A DNA stretch of 17,143 nucleotides, taken from a bacterium. GTDB taxonomy: Bacteria > Spirochaetota > Spirochaetia > Treponematales > Rectinemataceae. How positions within the stretch are numbered: the first letter of the stretch is position 1; each line of letters begins with the position of its first letter. The notes beneath the pieces were generated by a model. That model was given only the letters and a program-made list of their open reading frames with translations. It did not search any database and was not told the DNA's origin. Location of the stretch: positions 1-17,143 of the forward strand of contig JAKALZ010000007.1 of NCBI GenBank assembly GCA_021813065.1. Reading direction: 5' to 3'. This document shows, piece by piece, positions 1-7,200 of the stretch. The position numbers and the translations under genes are program-made.

Positions 1-543
1 CGCGGCATCATAGGCATCAATCTCGATGAGGGCGACAGGCTCGTCTCCGCGATTCTGACCAACGGCAACGACGAAGTGGTGCTCCTTTCGCGCAAGGGCC
101 AGGCGCTCCGCATTGAAGAGTCGCAAGTTCGCGAGATGGGCAGAACCGCGCGCGGCGTACGAGGCATTACCCTGCGCGAAGATGACGAACTCGCGGCAAT
201 GTTGCGCGGCGCGTCCGAAGAATCGATGCTTATCATTACCCAGAACGGGTCGGGCAAGCGCGTAAAGTATGATCTCTTCAATTCACACGCGCGCGGCACC
301 CACGGCCAAACGATTTACGATCCAGACGAAGTCTCTGGCGAGGTCATCAAGGCTGTGTCGGTATGTGAAGAAGATGAGGTGATGGTCATAACCTCAGCGG
401 GAAAGACGATAAAACTGAGCGTTTCTTCGGTGCGTGAGATGGGAAAGGCAGCAAAAGGCGTACGAATTGTGAATATTGAGGCGCCCGACTGCGTGATCGG
501 CATGGATAAGATCATCCAACAGCAAGAAGAGGAAGAAGTGTAA
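1..543 (+). CDS. gyrA: DNA gyrase subunit A, C-terminal part (5' end outside window)
   Basis: The reading frame is open from base 1, so only the last 180 residues are present. They form part of the C-terminal DNA-wrapping beta-pinwheel of GyrA. Repeated blades are visible: each has a hydrophobic strand pair, then a KGQALRI or GKTIKLS turn, then an R/S-x-V-R-E-M-G-[RK]-x-A-[RK]-G-V-R motif. Two clear copies occur, around residues 40-55 and 144-157. GyrA with GyrB introduces negative supercoils. The protein ends in an acidic tail (QQQEEEEV), as many GyrA proteins do. The gyrase-versus-topoisomerase IV choice rests on blade number, the acidic tail and the neighbouring parS; the diagnostic GyrA box and catalytic tyrosine lie upstream of the window. 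A strong terminator follows 38 bases after the stop. Confidence 0.93.
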   Translation, partial: RGIIGINLDEGDRLVSAILTNGNDEVVLLSRKGQALRIEESQVREMGRTARGVRGITLREDDELAAMLRGASEESMLIITQNGSGKRVKYDLFNSHARGTHGQTIYDPDEVSGEVIKAVSVCEEDEVMVITSAGKTIKLSVSSVREMGKAAKGVRIVNIEAPDCVIGMDKIIQQQEEEEV

Positions 544-581
544 CACTCAAGGGCACATAAGAGGCCCGCACGAAAGATTTG

Positions 582-610
582 AAGGCCGCCCCGCGAGGGT
601 GGCCTTTTTT
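582..610 (+). terminator. Intrinsic terminator of gyrA
   Basis: A 9-bp stem (582-590 with 598-606, one G-T pair) encloses a 7-base loop, and a run of six T closes the element. It is placed directly after the gyrA stop and before the convergent minus-strand gene, so it should end gyrA transcription. Confidence 0.88.
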
Positions 611-675
611 ATATATAGTTGGTTTTTCGAATAGTTCGCGGTTCACACGGCGCAATCAAACCGAAGTGCTGAAAA

Positions 676-691
676 TGTTTCACGTGAAACA
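676..691. other. parS: parS centromere site (ParB-binding palindrome)
   Basis: The sequence TGTTTCACGTGAAACA is a perfect 16-bp palindrome and agrees with the widely conserved bacterial parS consensus (TGTTNCACGTGAAACA). ParB dimers load here and spread as a CTP-dependent clamp, with ParA and SMC organising origin segregation. The site is intergenic, between the gyrA terminator and the stop codon of the convergent polyprenyl synthase gene. Chromosomal parS sites cluster around oriC, and gyrA is commonly origin-proximal, so both facts agree. No second perfect copy was found in the window. Confidence 0.93.
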
Positions 692-704
692 GCGCAGGGC
701 GCGG

Positions 705-1838
705 TTAGCGGTTGCGGGCGTTCGAGTAGGCGACGAAATCCTTGAGCACCTCGATCGCGGTGGTATCTACTTCGGGAATCGAGTAAAGGAGCTGGAGCGA
801 CGAAAGGGCCTGCGCGGTATAGCCCTCGGTGAGCACATGTATCTCTTCGTCGATGCCATAGGCGATCATCATTGATCGCAGCCACTCGATGTCGCTAGTC
901 TTGATTGAAGGGGTTCCAAAGAACGAGAAGAGCGAAACGCGTTCGTCCGTACTGAGTTTTGGAAGCAGAGAGAGGATATAGGGGGTCTTCTTCCCCTCTT
1001 TTATATCTGAACCCACCGGTTTGCCAACCTTGCTTTCGTCCCCGAATAGACCTAGCCTGTCATCCTGCAGTTGAAAGACAAGCCCCATGGCCTCACCATA
1101 GTAATCTAGCACAGCTTTTAGCTCATTGAAGGCGGTGAGATCTTCATGATTGGCGTGATTGCCCGAATATGAGAGTAGCGCGCCTGCGGTGAGAGGAAGC
1201 GCGACTGTGTAGCGAGCTGTTTTGAGCCTGTACATCTCGAGAACATCATCGAGTGTGGGGGGCGCCGCGTCATACCCGAATTCAACATCGCGCATCTGCG
1301 CAAGCGTTACCAGGGCATGCTCGTGCGCGATAAGCGAGGACACTGAGGCGGGCAGGGCAGATAGCGCTTTCCATGCGAGAAAGAAGAATAGATCGCCGAC
1401 GCAGATGCCCTCAGCTTCAGCAGCTCGGAGCCTATCGATCGCTCCTATTTTCGGCCTCTGCGCGTGTATGCGGTGTCCAACGCGCACATGAAGCGTCGGT
1501 TTCCCTCTCCGAAGCTCGTCGTGATCCATAATATCGTCGTGGACAAGCAATCCTGCTTGAAGAAGCTCAAGACCCGCCGCAAGCAGAGTAGCCTGATCCT
1601 GTGTGTCGGTGGAGTTTGAACTGAAGAGTTCCGTTCCAAGCAGGGAGAGCGCACCTCGTAGCATCTTGCCGGTAGAAGAAAAATCTTCCATCTCCTTTGC
1701 AAGCCATTCGCCAACACTTGGGACAGAAGACAATATGTCTTTATTGTTTATAAATATATTATGTATTTTTTTCGTAATGGAAGTTCTGCTGCGAAGTAAA
1801 AAGGCTACAAACTCAGAAGGCGTAAGCGATGAATCCAT
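705..1838 (-). CDS. Trans-polyprenyl diphosphate synthase (IspA/GGPPS family)
   Basis: 377 residues. The enzyme condenses isopentenyl diphosphate onto an allylic primer, giving C15-C40 isoprenoid chains for undecaprenyl precursors, quinones or related lipids. The first aspartate-rich motif is HDDIMD (Asp101, Asp102, Asp105), followed by the ELRRGKPTLH signature at 108-117. The second is FQLQDDRLGLFGD (Asp259, Asp260), where the usual third Asp is Gly, followed by GKPVGSDIKEGKKT at 272-285. This DDxLG form is typical of IdsA-type geranylgeranyl synthases. Chain length cannot be read with certainty. The start ATG lies between a TATACT box and no Shine-Dalgarno; a leaderless transcript is possible. 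The gene stands alone, converging on gyrA and starting about 30 bases after the sigma-factor terminator. Confidence 0.92.
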   Translation of the reverse strand: MDSSLTPSEFVAFLLRSRTSITKKIHNIFINNKDILSSVPSVGEWLAKEMEDFSSTGKMLRGALSLLGTELFSSNSTDTQDQATLLAAGLELLQAGLLVHDDIMDHDELRRGKPTLHVRVGHRIHAQRPKIGAIDRLRAAEAEGICVGDLFFFLAWKALSALPASVSSLIAHEHALVTLAQMRDVEFGYDAAPPTLDDVLEMYRLKTARYTVALPLTAGALLSYSGNHANHEDLTAFNELKAVLDYYGEAMGLVFQLQDDRLGLFGDESKVGKPVGSDIKEGKKTPYILSLLPKLSTDERVSLFSFFGTPSIKTSDIEWLRSMMIAYGIDEEIHVLTEGYTAQALSSLQLLYSIPEVDTTAIEVLKDFVAYSNARNR

Positions 1839-1845
1839 GCGCTGA

Positions 1846-1851
1846 AGTATA
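1846..1851 (-). promoter_or_regulatory. -10 element of polyprenyl synthase gene
   Basis: On the minus strand the hexamer TATACT (5/6 match to TATAAT) ends seven bases before the ATG at 1838. No convincing -35 exists: the position 17 bases upstream falls in the T-run of the preceding terminator. No Shine-Dalgarno lies between, so transcription would begin at or next to the start codon. Confidence 0.4.
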
Positions 1852-1867
1852 TTCTAAGCCGCCGCAT

Positions 1868-1897
1868 AAAAAAAGCCTTGGCGGAGTCCGCCAAGGC
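1868..1897 (-). terminator. Intrinsic terminator of the sigma-factor gene
   Basis: A perfect 10-bp GC-rich inverted repeat (1875-1884 with 1888-1897) has a 3-base loop and, read on the minus strand, is followed by seven T (1868-1874). It sits 26 bases after the sigma-factor stop codon. Confidence 0.9.
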
Positions 1898-1922
1898 CGT
1901 AGAATCAGAAGAAAGAAGGCCT

Positions 1923-2801
1923 TCAGGCTACGTACGCCTGAAGAACTTCCATGGTTTCAGGAACGGATACCTTCTTTAAGGCCGCTTTCTCGATCTGTCG
2001 AATCCGCTCTTTTGTCAGATGCATTCGATCGCCAATCTCCTTAAGGCTCATTGGGCGTTTTCCGTTTAACCCGAATCGGTACTCTACAATCTCGCGCTCT
2101 TTTGCGGTGAGAGCTGAGAGCACCTTATTGATATCGTCGCGCAGGCTCGACTGAATCGCGTTCTGTTCAGGGCTTTCAAGATGCTCATTCTCAATGAGCT
2201 CGCCCACAGAGGCCGAATTCTTTTCGTCGTACACAGGCGCATCGAGTGAAATTAAATCGCGTGAAATTGAAATAATGTCCTTTACGTGATCCGGCTCCAT
2301 TTCGAGGAACTCCGCGACTTGGCGTATTTCCGCGTCTTCGGAGAGCTCGCCTTCGAAAAGCGCGCGGGCCTTCTCAATCTGCACAAGTTCGTTCGCTCGG
2401 TTGAGAGGAAGGCGGATCATACGGCTTTTCTCGCAAATCGCTTTGAGAATCGCTTGACGAATCCACCACACCGCATAGGAAATGAAGTGATATCCTTTGG
2501 TCACATCGTAGTGATCTATCGCATTCAGAAGGCCAATGTTTCCCTCGGCGATAAGGTCCGCGAGAGGAAGTCCTTGGTTCTGATATTTTTTTGCGACGTT
2601 GACGACAAACCTGAGGTTGCTCTTAGCGAGCACAGCCTTTGCGGAAGAGTCGCCAGTGGCTGCCTTGGTTGCATAGTCGTTTTCATCTTCGCGAGAAAGA
2701 AGAGGAATCCGGTTGATCTCGCGGAGATACATGGACAACACGTTCTCGTCGTCGTAATCCGCACTGGATCGTGTTTCCTTTACTCTCATCTGCTCTAACA
2801 T
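1923..2801 (-). CDS. RNA polymerase sigma factor, sigma-70 family, short group-2-like
   Basis: 292 residues from the chosen start. It directs RNA polymerase to promoters. Region 1.2 is at about 20-50 (MYLREINRIPLLSREDE). Region 2 runs from about 58 to 128, with NLRFVVNVAKKY, GLPLADLIAEGNIGLLNAI and the -10-binding GYHFISYAVWWIRQAI. Region 3 covers about 137-213. Region 4, with the -35-binding helix-turn-helix, covers about 226-279 (LTAKEREIVEYRFGL, LKEIGDRMHLTKERIRQIE). Region 1.1 is absent, and the protein ends in PETMEVLQAYVA rather than the usual RpoD tail. It therefore looks like an RpoS/group-2 factor rather than the principal RpoD, though a compact primary sigma is possible. The frame extends 14 codons upstream, but AAGGAG six bases before 2801 fixes the start. 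The gene has its own terminator and is probably monocistronic. Confidence 0.88.
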   Translation of the reverse strand: MLEQMRVKETRSSADYDDENVLSMYLREINRIPLLSREDENDYATKAATGDSSAKAVLAKSNLRFVVNVAKKYQNQGLPLADLIAEGNIGLLNAIDHYDVTKGYHFISYAVWWIRQAILKAICEKSRMIRLPLNRANELVQIEKARALFEGELSEDAEIRQVAEFLEMEPDHVKDIISISRDLISLDAPVYDEKNSASVGELIENEHLESPEQNAIQSSLRDDINKVLSALTAKEREIVEYRFGLNGKRPMSLKEIGDRMHLTKERIRQIEKAALKKVSVPETMEVLQAYVA

Positions 2802-2807
2802 TTGGAT

Positions 2808-2813
2808 CTCCTT
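2808..2813 (-). promoter_or_regulatory. Shine-Dalgarno site fixing the sigma-factor start
   Basis: AAGGAG on the minus strand, six bases before the ATG at 2801. It lies inside the possible 14-codon upstream extension and so argues against that longer start. Confidence 0.8.
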
Positions 2814-2861
2814 GCATCTAAAGTGATGCAAGCCGTGTGCCAAATAAATATGAATATGCTT

Positions 2862-2867
2862 ATTATA
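2862..2867 (-). promoter_or_regulatory. Candidate -10 for the sigma-factor gene in an AT-only tract
   Basis: A perfect TATAAT lies on the minus strand within a nearly pure A/T stretch (about 2841-2888), giving a leader of roughly 50-55 bases. Several overlapping TATAAC/TATATT boxes make the exact choice uncertain, and no good -35 is seen. The rest of the 2802-3054 gap holds no gene that I can support. Confidence 0.35.
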
Positions 2868-3054
2868 TATAATATAATATGTTATAATGATGTGCGCCTT
2901 GAGGTTTACATAAAAACACCCGTGGTTATCGAGCTATAAGCGCCAATGTGTGTCATTTTGAAATAGTGATTGAGAAAAGAGCCAAGATTGTGTAATAATG
3001 AAACACACTTCAAACGTACTGGTCGAGATGAGTGTCAAGACGACTGATTACAGT

Positions 3055-3723
3055 TTAGAGTTCAGATATGCTTCGTACGCGACCACAACACTGCGTGTAG
3101 CTTAGGCCAGAACCGCAAGAACACGCTGAAACGCTATTGCGGGAGTATGCCATATCTTGCCGATCTCGGAATCGGAGCGTAGTCGAATAGGCTCCAAATA
3201 TTGGAAAATCGATTTTTATCTTTTTAAAGAGCAGCAACTTTTCCCCGCATTCGAGCGACGAGAACTCCTCGCTTTTGGAGAGCTGTTTCCAAGCCTCGAG
3301 TATGAGCTTCAGTACGGTCGAGTGTTCAACTTCAGAACCAAAGCGGTGCGATAGTCGCTTTATAAGATACGAGGAGAGTTGAATGCTGGTGAACGCGTAG
3401 AGATCATCGAGTTCAGCGGTAGGGCGTTTGATCATTCCATATTGATTTACATGACGAACATAGAATTTTCTGGCGAAGCTTTGGTGACGCAATTTCTGTG
3501 CGTTGGCCAAGCTTTTTACGGCGAGATCGCGCTGATCTAATCGCAACAGCGCAATTGAGAGCCAATAGAGGGCTTTTGAGAGTTCTTGTTCACAGGATGG
3601 TGGAATTTGTTCCACGGCTTGACGAATAAACGCGAGGGCCCGCGAAGGATTGTGCCGCGAAAGCTCACGAAGACCTTTTCGCAGATAGAACGCGGATTTA
3701 CCACCAGATGCCATCTTTTTCAC
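3055..3723 (-). CDS. SEC-C motif protein with helical TPR-like N-terminus
   Basis: 222 residues from GTG at 3723; ATG at 3714 would give 219. The C-terminus carries CSCGSGLSYTQCCGR, i.e. Cys201-x-Cys203-x8-Cys212-Cys213, the zinc-binding SEC-C pattern known from the tail of SecA and from many small uncharacterised proteins. The N-terminal part, about residues 12-80, looks like paired amphipathic helices (GLRELSRHNPSRALAFIRQA, LSKALYWLSIALLRLDQRDLAVKSLANAQ) resembling TPR repeats. The middle is helical and unassigned. The role is unknown; a protein- or ribosome-contacting adaptor is a guess from the motifs. It follows glgX by 40 bases but has its own promoter-like sequence, and no Shine-Dalgarno precedes either start. 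Confidence 0.75.
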   Translation of the reverse strand: MKKMASGGKSAFYLRKGLRELSRHNPSRALAFIRQAVEQIPPSCEQELSKALYWLSIALLRLDQRDLAVKSLANAQKLRHQSFARKFYVRHVNQYGMIKRPTAELDDLYAFTSIQLSSYLIKRLSHRFGSEVEHSTVLKLILEAWKQLSKSEEFSSLECGEKLLLFKKIKIDFPIFGAYSTTLRFRDRQDMAYSRNSVSACSCGSGLSYTQCCGRVRSISEL

Positions 3724-3730
3724 ATGTTAT

Positions 3731-3759
3731 AAAATATTCATGAATTTTTATATTGGCAA
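3731..3759 (-). promoter_or_regulatory. Promoter of the SEC-C gene (TTGCCA-17-TATTTT)
   Basis: On the minus strand TTGCCA (3754-3759, 5/6 match) is followed after 17 bases by TATTTT (3731-3736, 4/6). Seven bases separate the -10 from the GTG at 3723, which would give a leaderless message. It lies in the 40-base gap after glgX, so the gene need not depend on the fab-glgX transcript. Confidence 0.45.
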
Positions 3760-3763
3760 GGCA

Positions 3764-5962
3764 CTAGTGGGTGTTCGATGTTGAAATGAGCAACGCGAAT
3801 GAGCGCGGGGCCATAAGATATTTTTTTAAATCGTCGAGGTTAGGATACTCGCTCTCCTCTATATCGTGAGGAGATTCGAGTGAAGTATCAATAACTCGTC
3901 GCCATGGATCGAATATCCTTTCCCATGGAAGCATGATCTGCACAGCTTCCGGCGACGCATTGAACGCAAGAAGATATAGGTAGGCTGGCGTGGAGTCGCT
4001 AGTATGCTCATTGATACGCGCGATGAGCACTTTGCCAAGTTTATCCCACTGTGGATCCGCGCCGTTTTCGTCATACCAGCTGATGTCTGGCTGGGGTTCT
4101 TCGCCGTGCACTTCTTGCTTGGAAGCCTCGCCAGTAAAAAAATTTTCTCGACGGAAAGCGCGGTGCTCCTTTCTAAAGGCGATAAGCATTTTGACATAGT
4201 GGAAGATATCCTTGTGATCCTTTACAAGAGACCAATTGAACCACGAGAGCTCGCTGTCGTGGCAGTACGCGTTGTTGTTGCCCTCCTGAGTTCTGCGAAA
4301 TTCATCGCCGCCAAGAATCATAGGGGTTCCTATTGAGAGCAGAAGTGTTGAGAGAAAATTTTTTATCTGGCGATTGCGGGTTTCTTCGATAAAGGATGAA
4401 TTTGAAGGCCCTTCAAAACCATAGTTTGATGAGAAGTTTTCGCCGATTCCATCGCGATTCTCCTCTCCATTTGCCTCGTTGTGCTTCTGATGATATGAGA
4501 CGAGGTCGTTGAGGGTAAAACCGTCGTGCGAAGTAATAAAGTTGATGGAGTGGAAAGGCCGCTTTCCATTCTGCAGATAGAGATCGCTTGAACCGGTGAT
4601 TCGCGTGGCGAGGTGCGGCGCGAACCCATCGTCGCCACGCCAGAAACGCCGCACTTCATCGCGGAAACGGTCATTCCATTCAGCCCAGCGTTCGCCGGGG
4701 AAGGAGCCGACCTGATACGCGCCGCCCGCATCCCACGCTTCGGCGATGATCTTGGTATTTCTCAGAATCGGGTCTTCGGCGATGAGCTCAATAACCGGGG
4801 GATTTGGAAGGAGATTGCCCTGCGAGTCGCGGCCCAGGATCGATCCAAGATCAAACCGGAAGCCATCCACGTGCATGCTTACCACCCAGTAACGCAGGCA
4901 CTCGTGGATGAAAGAGCGCATGACGGGGTGGTTGCAGTTGAGGGTGTTGCCGCAGCCCGAATAGTTGCGGTAATAGCGTTTGTCCTCGGCGAGCATGTAA
5001 TAGATTGAGTTGTCGAAGCCGCGAAAACTGATGGTTGGACCGAGTTCGTTACCCTCGGCAGTATGATTGAACACCACATCGAGAATAACTTCGATACCTG
5101 CTCTGTGGAGCTCGCGGATCATGTACTTGAACTCTTTAACAGGGAATTCGGGGTCGAATGTGTCGTGATCAGAACCCTCAGGGAAAGCGTACATCGACTT
5201 TGGAGCAAAAAAGGCGATGGGCGAGTAGCCCCAGTAGTTAGAGAGTTTTTCGCCGGTAAGCGAGTTCTTTCTGAATCGCTCTGAAGAGTCGAACTCTTGC
5301 ACGGGGAGGAGTTCGAGACTGGTGATACCCAGGTCCTTGAAATAGGGAATCATCTCGACTACGCCTCGGTAGGTGCCGCGGTGTTTCACTTTCGATGAAG
5401 GCGACTGTGTCAGGCCGCGTACGTGGGCCTCATAGATGACACACTCTTTTAGCGGGTAATTGAGTGGGGTATCGCTTTCCCAATCGAAATCGTCCTCCAC
5501 GACGATACATTTCGGCATGCAGCCATCGTTGGGAGCGGGCGAAAACGTGAGGTCTTTATCTGGTTTTGAATCGTCGTAGGCCAGTGCGGAGCAGAGATCG
5601 AGCGACCCATCGGTGAGCGCTTTGGCATAGGGATCGATGAGGACCTTGTTCGGATTGAATCGGTGCCCATTGTGGGGATCGAAGGGGCCTTCCGCTCGCC
5701 AGAGGTAAAGCGCGCCAGGTTTCAGATTGTGTACATAGCAGTGCCAGATGTCTCCTGTGCGGTTTCTGACAGGATCAAGGCGCAACGATGCCGTTGGCGC
5801 CTCATCGTGCGGATGCTGATACAGACAGAGAATCATTCCTGTGGCGTGGCGGGAAAAGACAGAAAAATAGACTCCCTGGGGGTGGGCCACCGCTCCTGTA
5901 AGGAGAGGATTTCCTGGCGATACTTGCAGTTCCTTCGGTAGCGGTCTCCAGCGGTCGCTCAT
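3764..5962 (-). CDS. glgX: Glycogen debranching enzyme, isoamylase type (GH13_11)
   Basis: 732 residues, close to the usual GlgX/TreX length. It hydrolyses alpha-1,6 branches of glycogen or limit dextrins in the cytoplasm. An N-terminal CBM48-like domain (about 12-115, ending RFNPNKVLIDPYAKAL) precedes the GH13 barrel. Barrel motifs are YEAHVRGLT (178-185), ILDVVFNHT (293-301), HVDGFRFDLGS (364-374) with nucleophile Asp371, IIAEAWDAGG (405-414) with acid/base Glu408, and ITSHDGFTL (476-484) with Asp480. A C-terminal beta domain follows. The frame is open a further 37 codons into fabF. I chose the ATG at 5962 because it overlaps the fabF stop as ATGA, the N-terminus then fits the family, and the extension lacks similarity. 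The ATGA overlap implies translational coupling to fatty acid synthesis genes, an unusual partnership. Confidence 0.93.
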   Translation of the reverse strand: MSDRWRPLPKELQVSPGNPLLTGAVAHPQGVYFSVFSRHATGMILCLYQHPHDEAPTASLRLDPVRNRTGDIWHCYVHNLKPGALYLWRAEGPFDPHNGHRFNPNKVLIDPYAKALTDGSLDLCSALAYDDSKPDKDLTFSPAPNDGCMPKCIVVEDDFDWESDTPLNYPLKECVIYEAHVRGLTQSPSSKVKHRGTYRGVVEMIPYFKDLGITSLELLPVQEFDSSERFRKNSLTGEKLSNYWGYSPIAFFAPKSMYAFPEGSDHDTFDPEFPVKEFKYMIRELHRAGIEVILDVVFNHTAEGNELGPTISFRGFDNSIYYMLAEDKRYYRNYSGCGNTLNCNHPVMRSFIHECLRYWVVSMHVDGFRFDLGSILGRDSQGNLLPNPPVIELIAEDPILRNTKIIAEAWDAGGAYQVGSFPGERWAEWNDRFRDEVRRFWRGDDGFAPHLATRITGSSDLYLQNGKRPFHSINFITSHDGFTLNDLVSYHQKHNEANGEENRDGIGENFSSNYGFEGPSNSSFIEETRNRQIKNFLSTLLLSIGTPMILGGDEFRRTQEGNNNAYCHDSELSWFNWSLVKDHKDIFHYVKMLIAFRKEHRAFRRENFFTGEASKQEVHGEEPQPDISWYDENGADPQWDKLGKVLIARINEHTSDSTPAYLYLLAFNASPEAVQIMLPWERIFDPWRRVIDTSLESPHDIEESEYPNLDDLKKYLMAPRSFALLISTSNTH

Positions 5963-7197
5963 GAATGTTTTACGACAAGAACAGCGTTCTGGCCGCCAAA
6001 TCCCATGGATTCTTTTACAAAGGCACGGACGGGCATGCTGATGCCCCTGTTCGGAACGTAGTCGAGATCGCACTCGGGGTCGGGATTGTCGAGATTGATG
6101 GTTGGATGGATATAATTTTCGGTCATTCCGAGGATCGCGGCAATTGTCTCGATGGCACCCGCGGCGCCAATGCAGTGTCCAATCATAGACTTTAAGCTGG
6201 AAATTTTAAGGTTCTTGGCATGGTCGCCAAACGCGTGCTTGATAGATTTCGTTTCAATGGGGTCATTGAGCGGTGTAGCAGTGCCATGAGCGCTCACATA
6301 ATCTATATCTGTGGGACGCATGCCAGCATCCGCGAGGGCGAGCTCAATGGCTTTGGCGACCCACATTCCCTCGGGGTCTGGCGCGGTGAGATGGTGCGCG
6401 TCGCAGGTCGCGCCGAAACCAGCGATTTCCGCGTAAATAGTCGCGCCACGTGCCAAAGCGTGCTCGTACTCTTCGAGCACGAGAATACCCGCACCTTCAG
6501 ACATGACAAATCCATCGCGGTCGCGGTCGAAGGGGCGGGAGGCCTTTTCTGGCGCGTCGTTTCTGGAAGAGAGCGCTTGAATGTTGATGAAGCTCGCTAA
6601 GCAAAGGCGAACGATGCTCGCCTCAGATCCGCCGGTGAACATGATCTCCGCGTGGTTATCGCGGATGAGGTGCATGGCCTGGCCAATCGCGTCGGTGGCG
6701 GCGGCGCAGGCAGTGACGACTGTCATGTTTGGGCCATGGACTCCGAGCGAGAGCGCGATCTGCGCCGCGCCAAAATTAGCAAGGCCCTTCGCGACAGTCA
6801 TGGGAGGAACACGGCTTGGGCCGCGCTCGGTGAGGCGGATGACAGCCTCTTCAATGGTGTTGGATCCTCCCTGGCCTGTACCAAGGCACACACCTGTGCG
6901 GATTGGGTCGAGAGACTCTTTGTCGAGGCGCGCGTTTTCAAGTGCTTCGAGCGCCGCATACACCGCGAATTGAGTGTAGCGGTCCATTTTTTTCGAGTCT
7001 TTTGAGTCGATACGTAGCGAAGGGTCGAAATTTTTAACTTCGCCGGCGATTTTCACCGCGAGGTCAGACGAATCGGTGAGCGTGATTGGCCCAATACCCG
7101 ATTTATTCTCCTTCACGTTTGCCCAAAACGCGGGGACATCGTTGCCAAGCGGACATACCACACCAAACCCAGTGACCACCACTCTGCGTTTACTCAT
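5959..7197 (-). CDS. fabF: 3-oxoacyl-[acyl-carrier-protein] synthase II
   Basis: 412 residues, the normal length. It performs the decarboxylating Claisen condensation of malonyl-ACP with acyl-ACP in each elongation round of type II fatty acid synthesis. The thiolase-fold catalytic set is complete: Cys164 in VTACAAATDAI, His304 in SAHGTATPLNDP, Lys336 and His341 in SLKSMIGHCIGAAGA. The N-terminal RRVVVTGFGVVCPLG signature and the C-terminal NSMGFGGQN-like motif (ESMGFGGQNAVLV) fit FabF rather than FabB or FabH. Only three bases separate it from the fabG stop, and a GGGGAT ribosome-binding sequence lies in the end of fabG. Its stop overlaps the glgX start. Confidence 0.96.
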   Translation of the reverse strand: MSKRRVVVTGFGVVCPLGNDVPAFWANVKENKSGIGPITLTDSSDLAVKIAGEVKNFDPSLRIDSKDSKKMDRYTQFAVYAALEALENARLDKESLDPIRTGVCLGTGQGGSNTIEEAVIRLTERGPSRVPPMTVAKGLANFGAAQIALSLGVHGPNMTVVTACAAATDAIGQAMHLIRDNHAEIMFTGGSEASIVRLCLASFINIQALSSRNDAPEKASRPFDRDRDGFVMSEGAGILVLEEYEHALARGATIYAEIAGFGATCDAHHLTAPDPEGMWVAKAIELALADAGMRPTDIDYVSAHGTATPLNDPIETKSIKHAFGDHAKNLKISSLKSMIGHCIGAAGAIETIAAILGMTENYIHPTINLDNPDPECDLDYVPNRGISMPVRAFVKESMGFGGQNAVLVVKHS

Positions 7198-7200
7198 AGG

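Noticed and set aside
579..875. 98-codon plus-strand ORF between gyrA and the polyprenyl synthase gene
   Set aside because: It runs through the gyrA terminator and parS, then antisense to the well-supported synthase gene; no motif or ribosome-binding site.
2861..2892. AT-rich palindromic tract ending in TGCGCC, reminiscent of a XerCD dif site
   Set aside because: The 11-6-11 layout does not align with known dif sequences, and dif is expected at the terminus, whereas gyrA and parS place this window near the origin.
2970..2999. Plus-strand promoter-like pair (TTGAGA, 18 bases, AATAAT with extended TG) in the gap before the SEC-C gene
   Set aside because: No plus-strand gene, terminator or conserved structure follows, and AT-rich gaps give such matches by chance.
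4004..4336. 110-codon plus-strand ORF opposite glgX, and similar long antisense ORFs opposite fabF, era and the sigma gene
   Set aside because: All are mirror images of strongly supported genes; long antisense frames are expected at this codon composition.
5963..6073. 37-codon upstream extension of glgX into fabF
   Set aside because: The ATGA overlap gives a natural start at 5962, and the extra residues are basic and unlike GlgX N-termini.
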